This document shows, one piece after another, positions 32,236-42,500 of a DNA stretch of 64,000 nt (positions are counted from its first letter, which is position 1; every line of letters starts with the position of its first letter). The translations under genes and the position numbers were made by a program. This DNA is from Streptosporangium sp040640155 (GTDB taxonomy: Bacteria > Actinomycetota > Actinomycetes > Streptosporangiales > Streptosporangiaceae). The notes beneath the pieces were generated by a model. The model was not told where the DNA came from, made no database searches, and saw nothing but the letters and a program-made list of their open reading frames with translations. The stretch spans positions 186,001 through 250,000 of the forward strand of contig NZ_JBFABE010000001.1 of the NCBI RefSeq assembly GCF_040640155.1, read 5' to 3'.

Positions 32236-33360
32236 GTGCCCCGCACTCACATCCGTCGTCTCCCGGCCGCCGCCCTGGCCGCCGGTCTCGCGCTCGCGAT
32301 CTCGGCCTGTGGCGGGGAGTCCCCCGACACCGCCGCCGCTCCCGCCGCGGAAGCCTCCTCGGCGCAGCTCGACCCGAACGCCGACCTGTCCAAGCAGAGC
32401 GTCACGGTCACCGTCTGGGACGGCTACACCCCCAAGGAACTGGCCACCGAGGTCAAGGCCAAGCTCAAGACCGACCTCAAGGTGACGTTGCACGACACCA
32501 ACGAGGCGGCCATGGCGAAGCTGACCAGCGGGGCCGACACCGGTCTCGACGTGGCCTTCGTCTCCGGCCAGTACGCCCAGGCCCTCAACGAGGCCGGCCT
32601 GCTGGAGCCGCTGCACCCCGAGCTGATCCCCAACCTCGCGAACCTCTACCCCGAGGCCAAGGAACTCTCCTACGACAAGGGCAACGTCTTCTCGGTCCCC
32701 TACACCTGGGGCACCACCGGTATCTGCTACCGGACCGACCTGGTGAAGAATGCCCCCACGAGTTGGAACGATCTGCTCGACCCGCCCGCCGAGGCGCTCA
32801 AGAAGGTCACCATGATGACCACCGAGCGCTGGCTGGCCCTGCCCGCCATCAAGGCGCTGGGCTACTCGGTCAACACCAGGAGCGACGACGAGATCGCCAA
32901 GGTGAAGGCCAAGCTGCTGGAGGCCAAGCCGAAGCTGCTGGGCTACGACGACACGACGTTCGGCGACAAGCTCAAGAGCGGCGAGGCCGTGATGGTCGAG
33001 GCGTGGGACGGCTGGTGCCCGACCACCGAGAAGAACATCAAGTTCGCGGTGCCCAAGGAGGGCAGCGACCTGTGGGTGGACACCATGGTCGTGCTGAAGT
33101 CCTCCAAGAACAAGGAGGCGGCGCACGCCTTCATCAACTACATCCTGGACCCGAAGGTGCACGGCTGGGCCGCGGAGAACATCCTCTACAAGGTCCCGAA
33201 CAAGGCCGCCATGGACGCCATGGACGCCAAGCTCAAGGCCGCCAACGCCCCGCTCCAGATGACCCCGTCCGACCTGCTCAAGGGTGAGTCGATCATCGAC
33301 CTGGGCGAGGACTCGGTGAAGTTCACCAGGCTCGCGACCGAGGTCGCGACCAAGCAGTGA
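32236..33360 (+). CDS. potD: Spermidine/putrescine-type solute-binding lipoprotein
   Basis: A 374-residue extracytoplasmic lipoprotein. The signal sequence ends in the lipobox AISAC with Cys25 as lipidation site, followed by a Ser/Ala spacer and a PotD-type binding fold (VWDGYTPKELATEVKAK, VPYTWGTTGICYRTDLV, EAWDGWCPTTEKNIKFAVPKEG). Trp/Asp/Glu residues in such motifs line polyamine sites in characterised members. TAAGGAG lies 8 nt before GTG 32236. It is the first gene of potDBCA, divergent from the kinase-like gene. Polyamine is the likely ligand class; a related amine is not excluded. Confidence 0.87.
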   Translation: MPRTHIRRLPAAALAAGLALAISACGGESPDTAAAPAAEASSAQLDPNADLSKQSVTVTVWDGYTPKELATEVKAKLKTDLKVTLHDTNEAAMAKLTSGADTGLDVAFVSGQYAQALNEAGLLEPLHPELIPNLANLYPEAKELSYDKGNVFSVPYTWGTTGICYRTDLVKNAPTSWNDLLDPPAEALKKVTMMTTERWLALPAIKALGYSVNTRSDDEIAKVKAKLLEAKPKLLGYDDTTFGDKLKSGEAVMVEAWDGWCPTTEKNIKFAVPKEGSDLWVDTMVVLKSSKNKEAAHAFINYILDPKVHGWAAENILYKVPNKAAMDAMDAKLKAANAPLQMTPSDLLKGESIIDLGEDSVKFTRLATEVATKQ

Positions 33361-34238
33361 CGCGTTCCACCGTTTCCGGCGCGTCCGTGAGATCACGGGC
33401 GCGCCGTTCGCGCGCCCTGGGAAGACTCGTCTTCCTGGGGCCCGGCCTGACGTACCTGATCGTCCTGATGCTGATCCCGCTGGTGCTGCTGATCGGCTTC
33501 ACGCTGTTCCGCAGGGGCCGTTTCGGCGGTGTCGTCTACGAGGTGACCGGGGAGAACTTCACCCGGCTGTTGGACCCGCTCTACCTGGAGGTGCTGGTCG
33601 GCTCGGTGAAGCTGGCCGGCCTCGCGACGCTGATCACCCTGCTGATCGGCTACCCGACGGCCTACCTGATCGCCCGGTTGCCCGGGAAGTGGAAGACGAT
33701 CGCGCTGGTCGCGATCGTGCTGCCGTTCTGGACGAACTTCCTGATCCGCATCTACGCCTGGATCGTGCTGCTGAGCGGTCCCGGCCTGGTCAACAGCGCG
33801 CTGCTGGACATGGGGCTGATCGACAAGCCGCTGGAGCTGCTCTACAACCAGGGCACGATCGTCGTCGGCCTGGTCTACTCCTACCTGCCGCTGATGGTGC
33901 TGCCGCTGTACGCGGCGATCGAGCGGCTGGACCCCCAGCTCCGCGAGGCCTCGGCCAACCTCGGCGCCTCGCCGGCGCGCACGTTCGCGTCGGTGACGCT
34001 GCCGCTGACCCTGCCGGGCGTCCTCACCGGCTGCCTGTTCGTGTTCGTGCCGAGTTTCGGCAACTTCATCATCCCCGAGCTGCTCGGCGGCGGCCGTTCC
34101 ATCATGGTCGGCAACCTGATCAGGGACCAGTTCCTCAAGGCGCGCGACTGGCCGTTCGGGTCCACCCTGGTGCTGGCGCTGCTGGCCGTGCTGGTCGTCC
34201 TGCTGCTGCTGCAGGCCTGGAGTGCCCGACGTGCGTAG
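33357..34238 (+). CDS. potB: Polyamine-type ABC transporter permease (PotB)
   Basis: A 293-residue inner-membrane protein with about six helices and the EAA loop AIERLDPQLREASANLGASPARTFASVTLPLTLPG that docks the ATPase. GTG 33357 overlaps the potD stop (GTGA). Together with PotC it forms the channel for the PotD ligand. The basic N-terminal extension (RSRARRSRALGRL) is cytoplasmic. Confidence 0.9.
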   Translation: MTRSTVSGASVRSRARRSRALGRLVFLGPGLTYLIVLMLIPLVLLIGFTLFRRGRFGGVVYEVTGENFTRLLDPLYLEVLVGSVKLAGLATLITLLIGYPTAYLIARLPGKWKTIALVAIVLPFWTNFLIRIYAWIVLLSGPGLVNSALLDMGLIDKPLELLYNQGTIVVGLVYSYLPLMVLPLYAAIERLDPQLREASANLGASPARTFASVTLPLTLPGVLTGCLFVFVPSFGNFIIPELLGGGRSIMVGNLIRDQFLKARDWPFGSTLVLALLAVLVVLLLLQAWSARRA

Positions 34239-35004
34239 ATCCCGCCTGCTGTACGTGCCCTTCTGGGTGTCGTACGTCTTCCTGTACACGCCGATCGTCG
34301 TGCTGGTGGCGATGTCGTTCAACGCCGGCGAGTCCCCTTACGTCCACGAGGGGTTCAGCCTCGACTGGTACGGCGTGCTCGCCCAGAACGAGAGGATCCG
34401 CGAGGGCCTGGTCAACACGCTGATCGTGGCCGTGGGCTCCACCGCGCTGGCCACGGTGCTGGGCACCCTGCTGGCCGTGGGCCTGGTCCGCCACACCCGG
34501 TCGCGGACGCTGGACGCGGTCGGCATGCTGCCGGCGATCCTGCCGGACCTGGTGCTCGGCATCGGCCTGCTGGTCTTCTACGCCACGATCCGCTCGACCC
34601 TGGGCCTGCACTCGGTGCTGCTGGCGCACACCGTGTTCGGCACGGCGTTCGTCACCGCGGTGGTCCGCACCCGCCTCACCCACGCCGACACCTCCCTGGA
34701 GGAGGCGTCCAGGGACCTGGGCGCGACCCCGCTGACCACGTTCGCCCGCGTCACGCTGCCTCAGCTCGCGCCGGGCATCGTGGCCGGGGCGCTGCTGGCG
34801 TTCACGCTGTCCATCGACGAGTTCGTCATCGCGTTCTTCACGTCGGCCCCCACCACGCCGACCCTGCCCATCGTCATCTACTCAATGGTCCGCTTCGGGG
34901 TCACCCCTGAGATCAACGCGCTGGCCACGCTGCTGCTGCTCGTGAGCTTCACCGTGGTGATCGTGGCCCAGCGGATGACCCGACTGACGGAGTCCCTGTC
35001 CTGA
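34231..35004 (+). CDS. potC: Polyamine-type ABC transporter permease (PotC)
   Basis: A 257-residue permease with six hydrophobic helices and EAA loop DTSLEEASRDLGATPLTTFARVTLPQLAPG. Start GTG 34231 is chosen for GGAG 8 nt upstream; GTG 34222 is an alternative. It overlaps potB by 8 nt and its stop overlaps the potA ATG. It is the second channel subunit of the importer. Confidence 0.9.
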   Translation: MRRSRLLYVPFWVSYVFLYTPIVVLVAMSFNAGESPYVHEGFSLDWYGVLAQNERIREGLVNTLIVAVGSTALATVLGTLLAVGLVRHTRSRTLDAVGMLPAILPDLVLGIGLLVFYATIRSTLGLHSVLLAHTVFGTAFVTAVVRTRLTHADTSLEEASRDLGATPLTTFARVTLPQLAPGIVAGALLAFTLSIDEFVIAFFTSAPTTPTLPIVIYSMVRFGVTPEINALATLLLLVSFTVVIVAQRMTRLTESLS

Positions 35005-36029
35005 TGCTGAAGATCACGGGAGTCAGCCGCCGGTTCGGCGACGTCACGGCGCTGTCGGACGTCTCCCTGGAGATCCGGCAGGGCGAGTTCTTCGCGCTGC
35101 TGGGCCCCAGCGGGTGCGGCAAGACGACGCTGCTGCGGATCCTGGCGGGCTTCGAGTCGCCCGACGAGGGCACCGTCACGCTCGACGGCGAGGACCTGCT
35201 CGCCAGGCCGGCCCACCGCCGCCCGGTCAACCTGATGTTCCAGTCCTACGCGCTGTTCCCGCACATGACCGTGGCCAAGAACGTCGCCTACGGCCTGGAG
35301 CGGGAGCGGCTGGACCGCTCCGAGGTGCGCCGCCGGGTCGGCGAGGTGCTGGAGAAGGTCGGCCTCGGCGCGATGGCCGGGCGCAGGCCGCAGCAGCTGT
35401 CGGGCGGTCAGCGGCAACGGGTCGCGCTGGCCCGCGCGATCGTCAAGCGCCCGCGCCTGCTGCTGCTGGACGAGCCCCTGTCGGCGCTGGACAAGAAGGT
35501 CCGCGCGGAGATGCAGCTGGAGCTCAAGCGGCTGCAGGACGAGGTCGGCATCACCTTCGTCGTGGTCACCCACGACCAGGAGGAGGCCATGTCGCTGGCC
35601 GACCGGATCGCGGTCTTCGACACCGGGCGCGTCGAGCAGGTGGACGCCCCCGTCGAGCTGTACGAGCGCCCGCGCACCCCGTTCGTCGCCGGTTTCGTCG
35701 GCGCCAACAACCTCTTCGCCGGCCGGGCCTGCTCGGTGGGCCTGGCCGCGGACGGCCTCGGCGTCCTGCCCGGCGTGTCCACGATGCCCGACGGCACGCC
35801 CGCGCTGCTCGCCGTGCGTCCCGAGCGCCTGAGGCTCGGCGCCGAGGGCGTGCTGCGCGGCGAGGTCGTCGACGTGAGCTTCTACGGCGGCGTCTCGCAC
35901 GTGTCGGTCCTGGTCGCCGGACGTCCGGCGCCGGTCCTGGTGGCCGTGCAGGGGGCCACGCGGGTCCGGGCGGGCTCGCCGGTGGCGCTCGGCTGGGCGG
36001 ACGCGGACGGGGTGCTGGTCCCTCAATGA
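35004..36029 (+). CDS. potA: Polyamine-type ABC transporter ATPase (PotA)
   Basis: A 341-residue ATPase with Walker A GPSGCGKTT (34-42), signature LSGGQRQR (from 132), Walker B LLLLDEPLSALD and the switch His in VVTHDQEE. A C-terminal TOBE regulatory domain follows (AVRPERLRLG, GEVVDVSFYGGVSHVSV). ATG 35004 shares a base with the potC stop. It drives the PotDBC importer. The 3' end overlaps the convergent TetR gene by 7 nt. Confidence 0.93.
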   Translation: MLKITGVSRRFGDVTALSDVSLEIRQGEFFALLGPSGCGKTTLLRILAGFESPDEGTVTLDGEDLLARPAHRRPVNLMFQSYALFPHMTVAKNVAYGLERERLDRSEVRRRVGEVLEKVGLGAMAGRRPQQLSGGQRQRVALARAIVKRPRLLLLDEPLSALDKKVRAEMQLELKRLQDEVGITFVVVTHDQEEAMSLADRIAVFDTGRVEQVDAPVELYERPRTPFVAGFVGANNLFAGRACSVGLAADGLGVLPGVSTMPDGTPALLAVRPERLRLGAEGVLRGEVVDVSFYGGVSHVSVLVAGRPAPVLVAVQGATRVRAGSPVALGWADADGVLVPQ

Positions 36030-36631
36030 GACGACTTGAGCGGGTGACCCGTCGCGGTCCTGGCGTAGTCGAGGATGAGGTCCGCCGCCTCCTGCGGGCC
36101 GATCACCGGGTGGCGGGCCGTTATGCGGTAGCCGTACGCGTCCTCGAGCGCGACCAGGTTGCGGGCGACGGTCAGGCAGTCGCCGGAGAGCGTGAAGGCC
36201 CCCAGGGCGGCGCCGGTGTCCAGGATGCTCTGGTAGAGCGAGACCTGCCGGTCGTAGAGGGTGGTCAGCAGCAGCGCGTACATCCTGTTGCGGGGCGCGG
36301 CGCCGCCGAGCTCGTTGAGCAGCCGCACGTCCGGGTCGTCCGGGCCGTGGGGCAGCCCGGAGCGGACGGTGACCACCAGCTTCTCCGCGGGGTCGCGCAT
36401 CCCGGCGATCCGCTTGAGCCTCTGCTCGTAGAAGCGCTCCATCCCGGCGTGGTGGGCGTCGACCAGCAGCTCGCTGAGACGGGGGTAGTGGTAGAGGACG
36501 GCCCCGGAGGTGAGCCCGGCCTCCTCGGCGACGTGGTTGAGGTGCACTCCCTCGGTGCCGTGCCTGATGATCGCGCGGTGTGCGGCCGCGATGAGATCCA
36601 GGCGTCTGTCCGCCCGTCCCTTGCGCGTCAT
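36023..36631 (-). CDS. TetR-family regulator
   Basis: A 202-residue protein: N-terminal TetR helix-turn-helix (DLIAAAHRAIIRHGTEGVHLNHVAEEAGLTSGAVLYHYPRLSELL) and an all-helical ligand domain. ATG at 36631 (MTRKGRADRR); an upstream in-frame start at 36655 would read through the palindrome at 36640-36653. It is divergent from the glycosyltransferase gene and convergent with potA, so it probably controls one or both, perhaps in response to a polyamine. Confidence 0.9.
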   Translation of the reverse strand: MTRKGRADRRLDLIAAAHRAIIRHGTEGVHLNHVAEEAGLTSGAVLYHYPRLSELLVDAHHAGMERFYEQRLKRIAGMRDPAEKLVVTVRSGLPHGPDDPDVRLLNELGGAAPRNRMYALLLTTLYDRQVSLYQSILDTGAALGAFTLSGDCLTVARNLVALEDAYGYRITARHPVIGPQEAADLILDYARTATGHPLKSSH

Positions 36632-36639
36632 GCTTCCCC

Positions 36640-36653
36640 GCTCTTCGAAGAGC
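36640..36653. promoter_or_regulatory. Palindrome GCTCTTCGAAGAGC, candidate TetR operator
   Basis: A perfect 14-bp palindrome 9 nt upstream of the TetR start and about 105 nt before the divergent glycosyltransferase gene; typical position for an autoregulatory operator. Confidence 0.5.
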
Positions 36654-36757
36654 ACGCTCTGTGCCGGGGTCCATAGTGACCCTTTCCCAGCGTTTTTACC
36701 AGCCGCGATTTACACCGTTTTTCAAAAGCCGTAACCCCCTAGACGCAAGGAGGCGTG

Positions 36758-38029
36758 ATGTCTCTCACGATCCTGTTCATGCCGGAGAGTGCCTACGGGC
36801 CGACGAACAATTGCATCGGCATCGGTGACATTCTTCGCCGGCGCGGGCACCGGGTCGTCTTCGCCGCCGAGGCCTCCTGGAAGGGGAAACTGGAGGCGCT
36901 CGGATTCGAGGAGGACCTGGTCGATCTCGCGCCCCCCTCCGAGGAGGAGCAGGACGCCGGGCAGTTCTGGAAGGACTTCATCAGGGACACCGCCCCGGAA
37001 TACCGCAAGTCCACGCGGGAACAACTCGAGACCGTCACCAAGCCGATCTGGGACGCCCTCATCGACGGCGCCAGGTACAGCGAGCCTCGGTTGAGGGAGA
37101 TCATCGAGCGCGTCCGCCCGGACGTCATCGTCGAGGACAACGTCATCACGTTCCCGGCGCTGCTGACGGCCGGGAAGCCGTTCGTGCGCATCGTCTCGTG
37201 CAACCCGCTGGAGGTGCGCGGCGAGGGCGTCCCCCCGGTCTTCTCCGGGCTGCCCGCCGCCGACCGCTCGGAGTGGGAGGCCTTCGGCGCCGAGTACGAC
37301 CGCACCCACCGTGAGATCTGGACCGCCTTCAACGAGTGGGTCGTCGCCCAGGGCGCCCCGCCCCTGCCCGACCTGGACTTCATCCACGAGGGCGACCTCA
37401 ACCTGTACGTCTTCCCCGAGCTCCTCGACTACACGGACGCCCGCCCGCTGGGCGACACCTGGCACCGGCTGGACTCCTCGGTCCGCGAGACCGAGGGGGA
37501 GTTCGAGCTGCCCGCCTCGCTGGCCGCCCGTGAAGGCGCGCTCGTCTACTTCTCGCTGGGCTCGCTCGGCTCGGCGGACGTCTCCCTGATGCAGCGGGTG
37601 ATCGACGTGCTGGCCGGCACCCCGTACCGCTTCATCGTCTCGATGGGCCCGCTGCACGAGGAGATCAAGCTCGCCGGCAACATGTGGGGGGCCGAGTTCG
37701 TGCCGCAGACCACGATCATCCCCATGGTCGACCTGGTCATCACGCACGGCGGCAACAACACCGTGACCGAGGCGCTGCACTTCGGCAAGCCGATGATCCT
37801 GCTGCCGCTCTTCTGGGACCAGTACGACAACGCCCAGCGCGTCCACGAGCTCGGCTACGGCGTGCGGCTGGCCACCTACGCCTTCGCCGACGAGGAGCTG
37901 ACCGGCGCGCTGGAGCGCCTGCTGGGCGACACCGCGCTGCGCGAGCGCCTGGCCGCCGCGGGCGCGGAGATCCGCGGGCGCGACGGCCTGCGCAGGGCCG
38001 CCGACCTGATCGAGCGGGCCGGCGCCTGA
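36758..38029 (+). CDS. MGT-type glycosyltransferase (GT1)
   Basis: A 423-residue GT-B enzyme. The N-terminal acceptor half starts MSLTILFMPESAYGPTNNCI. The C-terminal half has LVYFSLGSLGS, VPQTTIIPMVDLVITHGGNN and TVTEALHFGKPMILLPLFWDQYDNA, the nucleotide-sugar motif of the macrolide/UDP-glucuronosyl transferase group. It should move sugar from an NDP donor to a small acceptor. AAGGAGG lies 4 nt before ATG 36758 (GTG 36755 is an alternative). Placed between a polyamine importer and an aldehyde dehydrogenase with no antibiotic genes; the acceptor is unknown. Confidence 0.87.
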   Translation: MSLTILFMPESAYGPTNNCIGIGDILRRRGHRVVFAAEASWKGKLEALGFEEDLVDLAPPSEEEQDAGQFWKDFIRDTAPEYRKSTREQLETVTKPIWDALIDGARYSEPRLREIIERVRPDVIVEDNVITFPALLTAGKPFVRIVSCNPLEVRGEGVPPVFSGLPAADRSEWEAFGAEYDRTHREIWTAFNEWVVAQGAPPLPDLDFIHEGDLNLYVFPELLDYTDARPLGDTWHRLDSSVRETEGEFELPASLAAREGALVYFSLGSLGSADVSLMQRVIDVLAGTPYRFIVSMGPLHEEIKLAGNMWGAEFVPQTTIIPMVDLVITHGGNNTVTEALHFGKPMILLPLFWDQYDNAQRVHELGYGVRLATYAFADEELTGALERLLGDTALRERLAAAGAEIRGRDGLRRAADLIERAGA

Positions 38030-38063
38030 CGGCCCCTCACCCCATCACCACGGAAGAGGCCCC

Positions 38064-39470
38064 ATGGGTACGTTGATCAACCCCGCGACCGGCGAGTCCC
38101 TGCCGCGCGCGGCCGACACCCCGGTCGCCGGGGTGGCCGCCGCGGTGCGGCGGGCACGCGCCGCGTTCGAGGAGTGGGGCGCGCTGATCCCGGCCGAGCG
38201 GGCCAGGGTGCTGCTGCGCCTGGCCGACCTCGTCGAGGCCGACGCCGAGGAGCTCACCCGGCTGGAGGTCGCCGAGACGGGCAAGCCCGCCGCGGTCTTC
38301 CGCGACGGCGAGCTGCCGTTCGCCGCGGACAACCTCCGCTTCTTCGCCGGGGCGGCCCGTTCGCTGGACGGCACCGGGGCGGGCGTGTTCAGCGCCGGCT
38401 ACACCTCGGTCATGGTGCGCCGCCCGGTCGGCGTCGTGGGCTCGATCGCCCCGTGGAACTTCCCCCTGGTGATGGCGGTGTGGAAGGTCGGCCCGGCGCT
38501 CGCCGCCGGGAACGCCGTGGTGATCAAGCCCGCGCCGCAGACGCCGGGCACCACGCTGCGGCTGGCGGAGCTGTTCGCCCGCGCCGGCGCCCCCGAGGGG
38601 CTGCTGCAGGTCGTGCTGGGCGACGCCGAGGTGGGCCAGGCGCTCGTCACCGACCCGGGCGTGGACATGGTGAGCGTCACCGGCTCCACCGAGACCGGCC
38701 GCGCCGTGATGCGCGGCGCGACGGGCTCGCTGAAGCGGGTCCACCTGGAACTCGGCGGCAAGGCCCCGGCGCTGGTCTTCGACGACGCCGACCTGGCCGC
38801 GATGGCCACGGGCGTGGCGATGGGCGCCACCTACAACACCGGCCAGGACTGCACGGCCGCGACGCGCGTCTACATCTCGCGCGGGGTGTACGACGAGGCG
38901 GTCGAGGCGTTGCGCGCGACGCTGGAGCGCGTCCGGCCCGGCGACCCCTGGGACCCGGCCTCCGACATCGGGCCGCTGATCTCGGCCGGTCACCGTGAGC
39001 GCGTGCACGGGTTCGTCGAGCGCGCGGTCGCGCGGGGCGCCTCGGTGCTGTGCGGCGGCGCGCCCCTGGAGGGACCCGGCTTCTACTACCCGCCCACGCT
39101 GGTGGCCGGGGCCGCCCAGGACAGCGAGGTCGTCCAGGGCGAGCTCTTCGGCCCGGTGCTGGTCGCCCTGCCCTTCGACGGGGAGGACGAGGCGGTACGG
39201 CTCGCCAACGACACCCCCTACGGGCTCGCCTCCTCGGTCTGGTCCGGTGACGTCTCCAGGGCGCTGCGCGTCTCGCACCGCCTGGACGTCGGCGTGACCT
39301 GGGTCAACGACCACCTGCCCATCGCCTCGGAGGCGCCGCACGGCGGGGTCAAGGGCAGCGGTTTCGGCAAGGACATGAGCCAGGAGGCGGTCGGGGAGTA
39401 CTCGGTGACCCGCCACCTGATGATCAAACACCAGGCGCCGGAGGTGAGGGATTCCTTTCGACCAGCCTGA
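38064..39470 (+). CDS. NAD(P)+-dependent aldehyde dehydrogenase, probably aminobutyraldehyde type
   Basis: A 468-residue ALDH-superfamily enzyme with Asn132 (PWNFP), general base Glu229 (HLELGGKAP) and nucleophile Cys263 (NTGQDCTAA). The NTGQDCTA context and the C-terminal GVKGSGFGKDMS resemble gamma-aminobutyraldehyde dehydrogenases, which oxidise the aldehyde from putrescine. It follows the glycosyltransferase by 34 nt and lies 2 kb after potA, so a role in using imported amine is inferred. No polyamine oxidase or transaminase is adjacent. Confidence 0.88.
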   Translation: MGTLINPATGESLPRAADTPVAGVAAAVRRARAAFEEWGALIPAERARVLLRLADLVEADAEELTRLEVAETGKPAAVFRDGELPFAADNLRFFAGAARSLDGTGAGVFSAGYTSVMVRRPVGVVGSIAPWNFPLVMAVWKVGPALAAGNAVVIKPAPQTPGTTLRLAELFARAGAPEGLLQVVLGDAEVGQALVTDPGVDMVSVTGSTETGRAVMRGATGSLKRVHLELGGKAPALVFDDADLAAMATGVAMGATYNTGQDCTAATRVYISRGVYDEAVEALRATLERVRPGDPWDPASDIGPLISAGHRERVHGFVERAVARGASVLCGGAPLEGPGFYYPPTLVAGAAQDSEVVQGELFGPVLVALPFDGEDEAVRLANDTPYGLASSVWSGDVSRALRVSHRLDVGVTWVNDHLPIASEAPHGGVKGSGFGKDMSQEAVGEYSVTRHLMIKHQAPEVRDSFRPA

Positions 39471-39595
39471 AATCTTTGATACGGTGGGTCCCTTTTACGG
39501 GTGTCCGTCGGTGCTTACTCCATTCGAAGTGACATAAAGGATGTGCTCAAATTGCTTCCGCCGCTTCCCAGTCCGGCGAGGGGTTACGTAGGCCA

Positions 39596-42500
39596 GTGAA
39601 GACACAAGACCACCGGAACCACCGGGCGTCGGGAATGGGCAGCCGTCTCCTGCCGGCGAACTGGCGTGTGCGGCCCCGCCTGGTCGCGCTGATCCTGCTC
39701 CCGACCGCCGCCGCCGTACTGCTCACCGGCCTGCAGCTCACCACCGCCCTGTCCACGGCCGGCGAGTACCGCCGGATGACCGAGGTCGCCTCGCTCGTCG
39801 AGTCGCTCGGCACCCTCTCCCACGAGATGGCCGAGGAACGCGACCTGACCGCCTGGTACGTCGCCAGCAGCACCCGCGCCCGGCTCGCCAACGTCAGGGA
39901 GCAGCGCGCGGTGGTCGACCGGACCAGCGAGCAGGTGAAGGACGCCATCGACGCCCTGGAGCAGTCCCAGGCGGCCCGCATCCGCCTCGAGGCCGCCCAG
40001 GTGCGCCGCTGGCTGAACGGCCTCCCCGGCCTGCGCAGGCTGATGACCGACGGCAGCGTGCTGCCCCGCGCGGCCCTCGGCATGTACAGCCGGATGATCA
40101 CCGACTTCATCACCCTCCACGACGACCTGGGCCGCAGCGGCGGCGACGAGCGCCTCATCGGCGACGCGCTCGCGCTGGGCGCGCTGAGCCGCGCCAAGGA
40201 GCAGGTCGCCCGGCAGCGCGGCACCCTGCTGGTCAGCTTCCTGGACCGCAAGTTCGACTTCGACGACCCGGCCGACCTGCTGGGCGCGTACCGCAGCCAG
40301 CAGAGCGAGGAGAACGCCTTCCGGGCGACCGCCGCCACCGGTCAGATCCAGCAGCTCGGCACGGTGGTCGGCGGCACGCAGGTCATCCAGGCCAACAGCA
40401 TGCGCACCCTGGTCATGTCGCTCATGCGGGAGAACAAGCCGCTGGAGCGCATCGGCCCGAGCTGGCTGCGCAGCGCCGACGTCTGGTACAACGCCGTCTC
40501 CGCCGAGGTGAACGGCATGCGGACCGTCGAGCGCGGCCTGGCCGCCTCGGTGGTCGCCCGCAGCCAGGCGCTGGAGAGCGCCGAGCAGCGCAGCGCCATC
40601 ATCTCCGGCGCCTCGATCCTGGTCCTGCTCGTGCTGATCCTGCTCATCACCGCCTGGGTGGCCGGCACGCTCGTGCGGCCGCTGCGCAAGCTGCGCAGCG
40701 AGGCGCTCGAGGTGGCCGGCAGCCGGCTCCCCGAGACCGTCCGCGTGCTGCGGGAGTCGGGCGACCACGCCCCGGACGTCGAGGTGCCCTCCATCGGGGT
40801 GGCCTCCCGCGACGAGATCGGGGAAGTGGCCCGCGCCTTCGACGAGGTCCACCGCGAGGCCATCCGGCTGGCGGGCGACGAGGCCCGGCTGCGCAGCAAC
40901 ATCAACTCGATGTTCGTCAACCTCTCCCGGCGCACCCAGTCGCTGGTGGAACGCCAGATCGACCTCATCGACGACCTGGAGCAGGGCGAGCAGGACGAGG
41001 GCCGGCTGGGCAGCCTCTTCAAGCTGGACCACCTGGCCACCCGCATGCGCCGCAACTCCGAGAACCTGCTGGTCCTCGCCGGTCAGGAACAGAGCCGCCG
41101 CTGGAGCGAGCCGGTCCCGCTGAGCGACGTGGTCCGCGCCTCGCTGTCGGAGGTCGAGAACTACGAGCGGGTCAACCTCCGGGTCGAGTCGGGCACCTCG
41201 ATCATCGGCCAGGCCGTCAACGACATCGTCCACCTGATCGCGGAGCTGGTGGAGAACGCGATCTTCTTCTCGCCGCAGGACACCAAGGTCACGGTGACCA
41301 GCAACGGCAACGAGACGGGCGCCGTCATCCTGGCGGTCACCGACTCCGGCATCGGCATGAGCGACGAGGAACTGGCCGAGGCCAACCGGCGGCTGGCCGA
41401 GCCCCCCGCGGTGGACCTGTCGGTCTCCCGGCGGATGGGCCTGTTCGTGGTCGGCCGCCTGGCCATGCGCCACGGCATCAGGGTCCAGCTCAGGCGGCCG
41501 GAGACCGGCGGGCTGAGCGCCGTCGTGCTGCTGCCCGCGCAGGTGGTGGCCCAGGCCACCGCGATGCCGGAGATGGCCATGGCGGGGCAGGGCGGGCCGT
41601 CCGGCTCCTTCGGCGGGTCCGGCATCCCGTTCGGGTCCGCGCCCGTCGCCGACCCGTTCGCCTCGATGAACCCCGACCCGTTCGGCACGGCCGGACGGTC
41701 CGACGCGTTCGGCTCGGCGCGCAGGCCCGACCCGTTCGCCCCGGTCCCCGCCGCCGGCACGTTCGGCGCGCCCGGTCCGGACCAGAACCCCGACCCGTTC
41801 GCCTCGGTCCCCGGTTCCGGCACGTTCGGCGCGCCGCAGCGGCCCGACCCGTTCGCCTCCGCGCCCGGCGGTGATCCGTTCGCCTCGGCGCCCGGCGCCG
41901 ACCCGTTCGCCTCCGCGCCCGGTTCCGGTGCGTTCGGCGCCGGGAACGCCGGCCGGCCCCCGGACGGGAACGGGCAGCCCTCGCCGGCGTTCGGCCAGGC
42001 CTCCGCCGACCTCTGGTCGGGGCCGACGGCCTCGGCCTCGGCGGTGGAGGACATGTGGTCGGCGCCGCTGACGGCGGCCCCGCCCCCGTCCGCCCCGTCG
42101 TTCCCCTCGGCCTGGCCGGAGCCGTCCCCGTCCGATCCGTGGGCGGCGCGGCGGCCCGAACCGCTGGACAGCACCCAGGCCCTGCCCGCGGTGGACTTCT
42201 CGTCGACCGAGCCCGAGCCCGAGGAGTTCCTGCCGATCTTCGCGGCGGTGGGATCCGACTGGTTCCGCACCCCCGCGCCCGCCGTCCCCGAGGCGGAGCA
42301 GGACCACGACGCCGAGCCGGGACGGGCCCACGGGCAGGAGGCGTCCGGCGGACCCGTCACCGAGCAGGCCGCCGGGCAGACGTCCGGGCAGACGTCCGGA
42401 CAGACGTCCGGACAGGGCGCCCAGTCCGTCGGCGAGGGCAGGCCGCGGCCGCTGGAGCAGCGGGTCAGGCGAGGCCCGCAGGGACTCGAGACCCAGAACT

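Noticed and set aside
36758..38029. Antibiotic gene cluster around the MGT glycosyltransferase
   Set aside because: No polyketide, peptide-synthetase or deoxysugar genes in the neighbourhood; the ketosynthase at 1.6 kb is too far away and is separated by unrelated genes.
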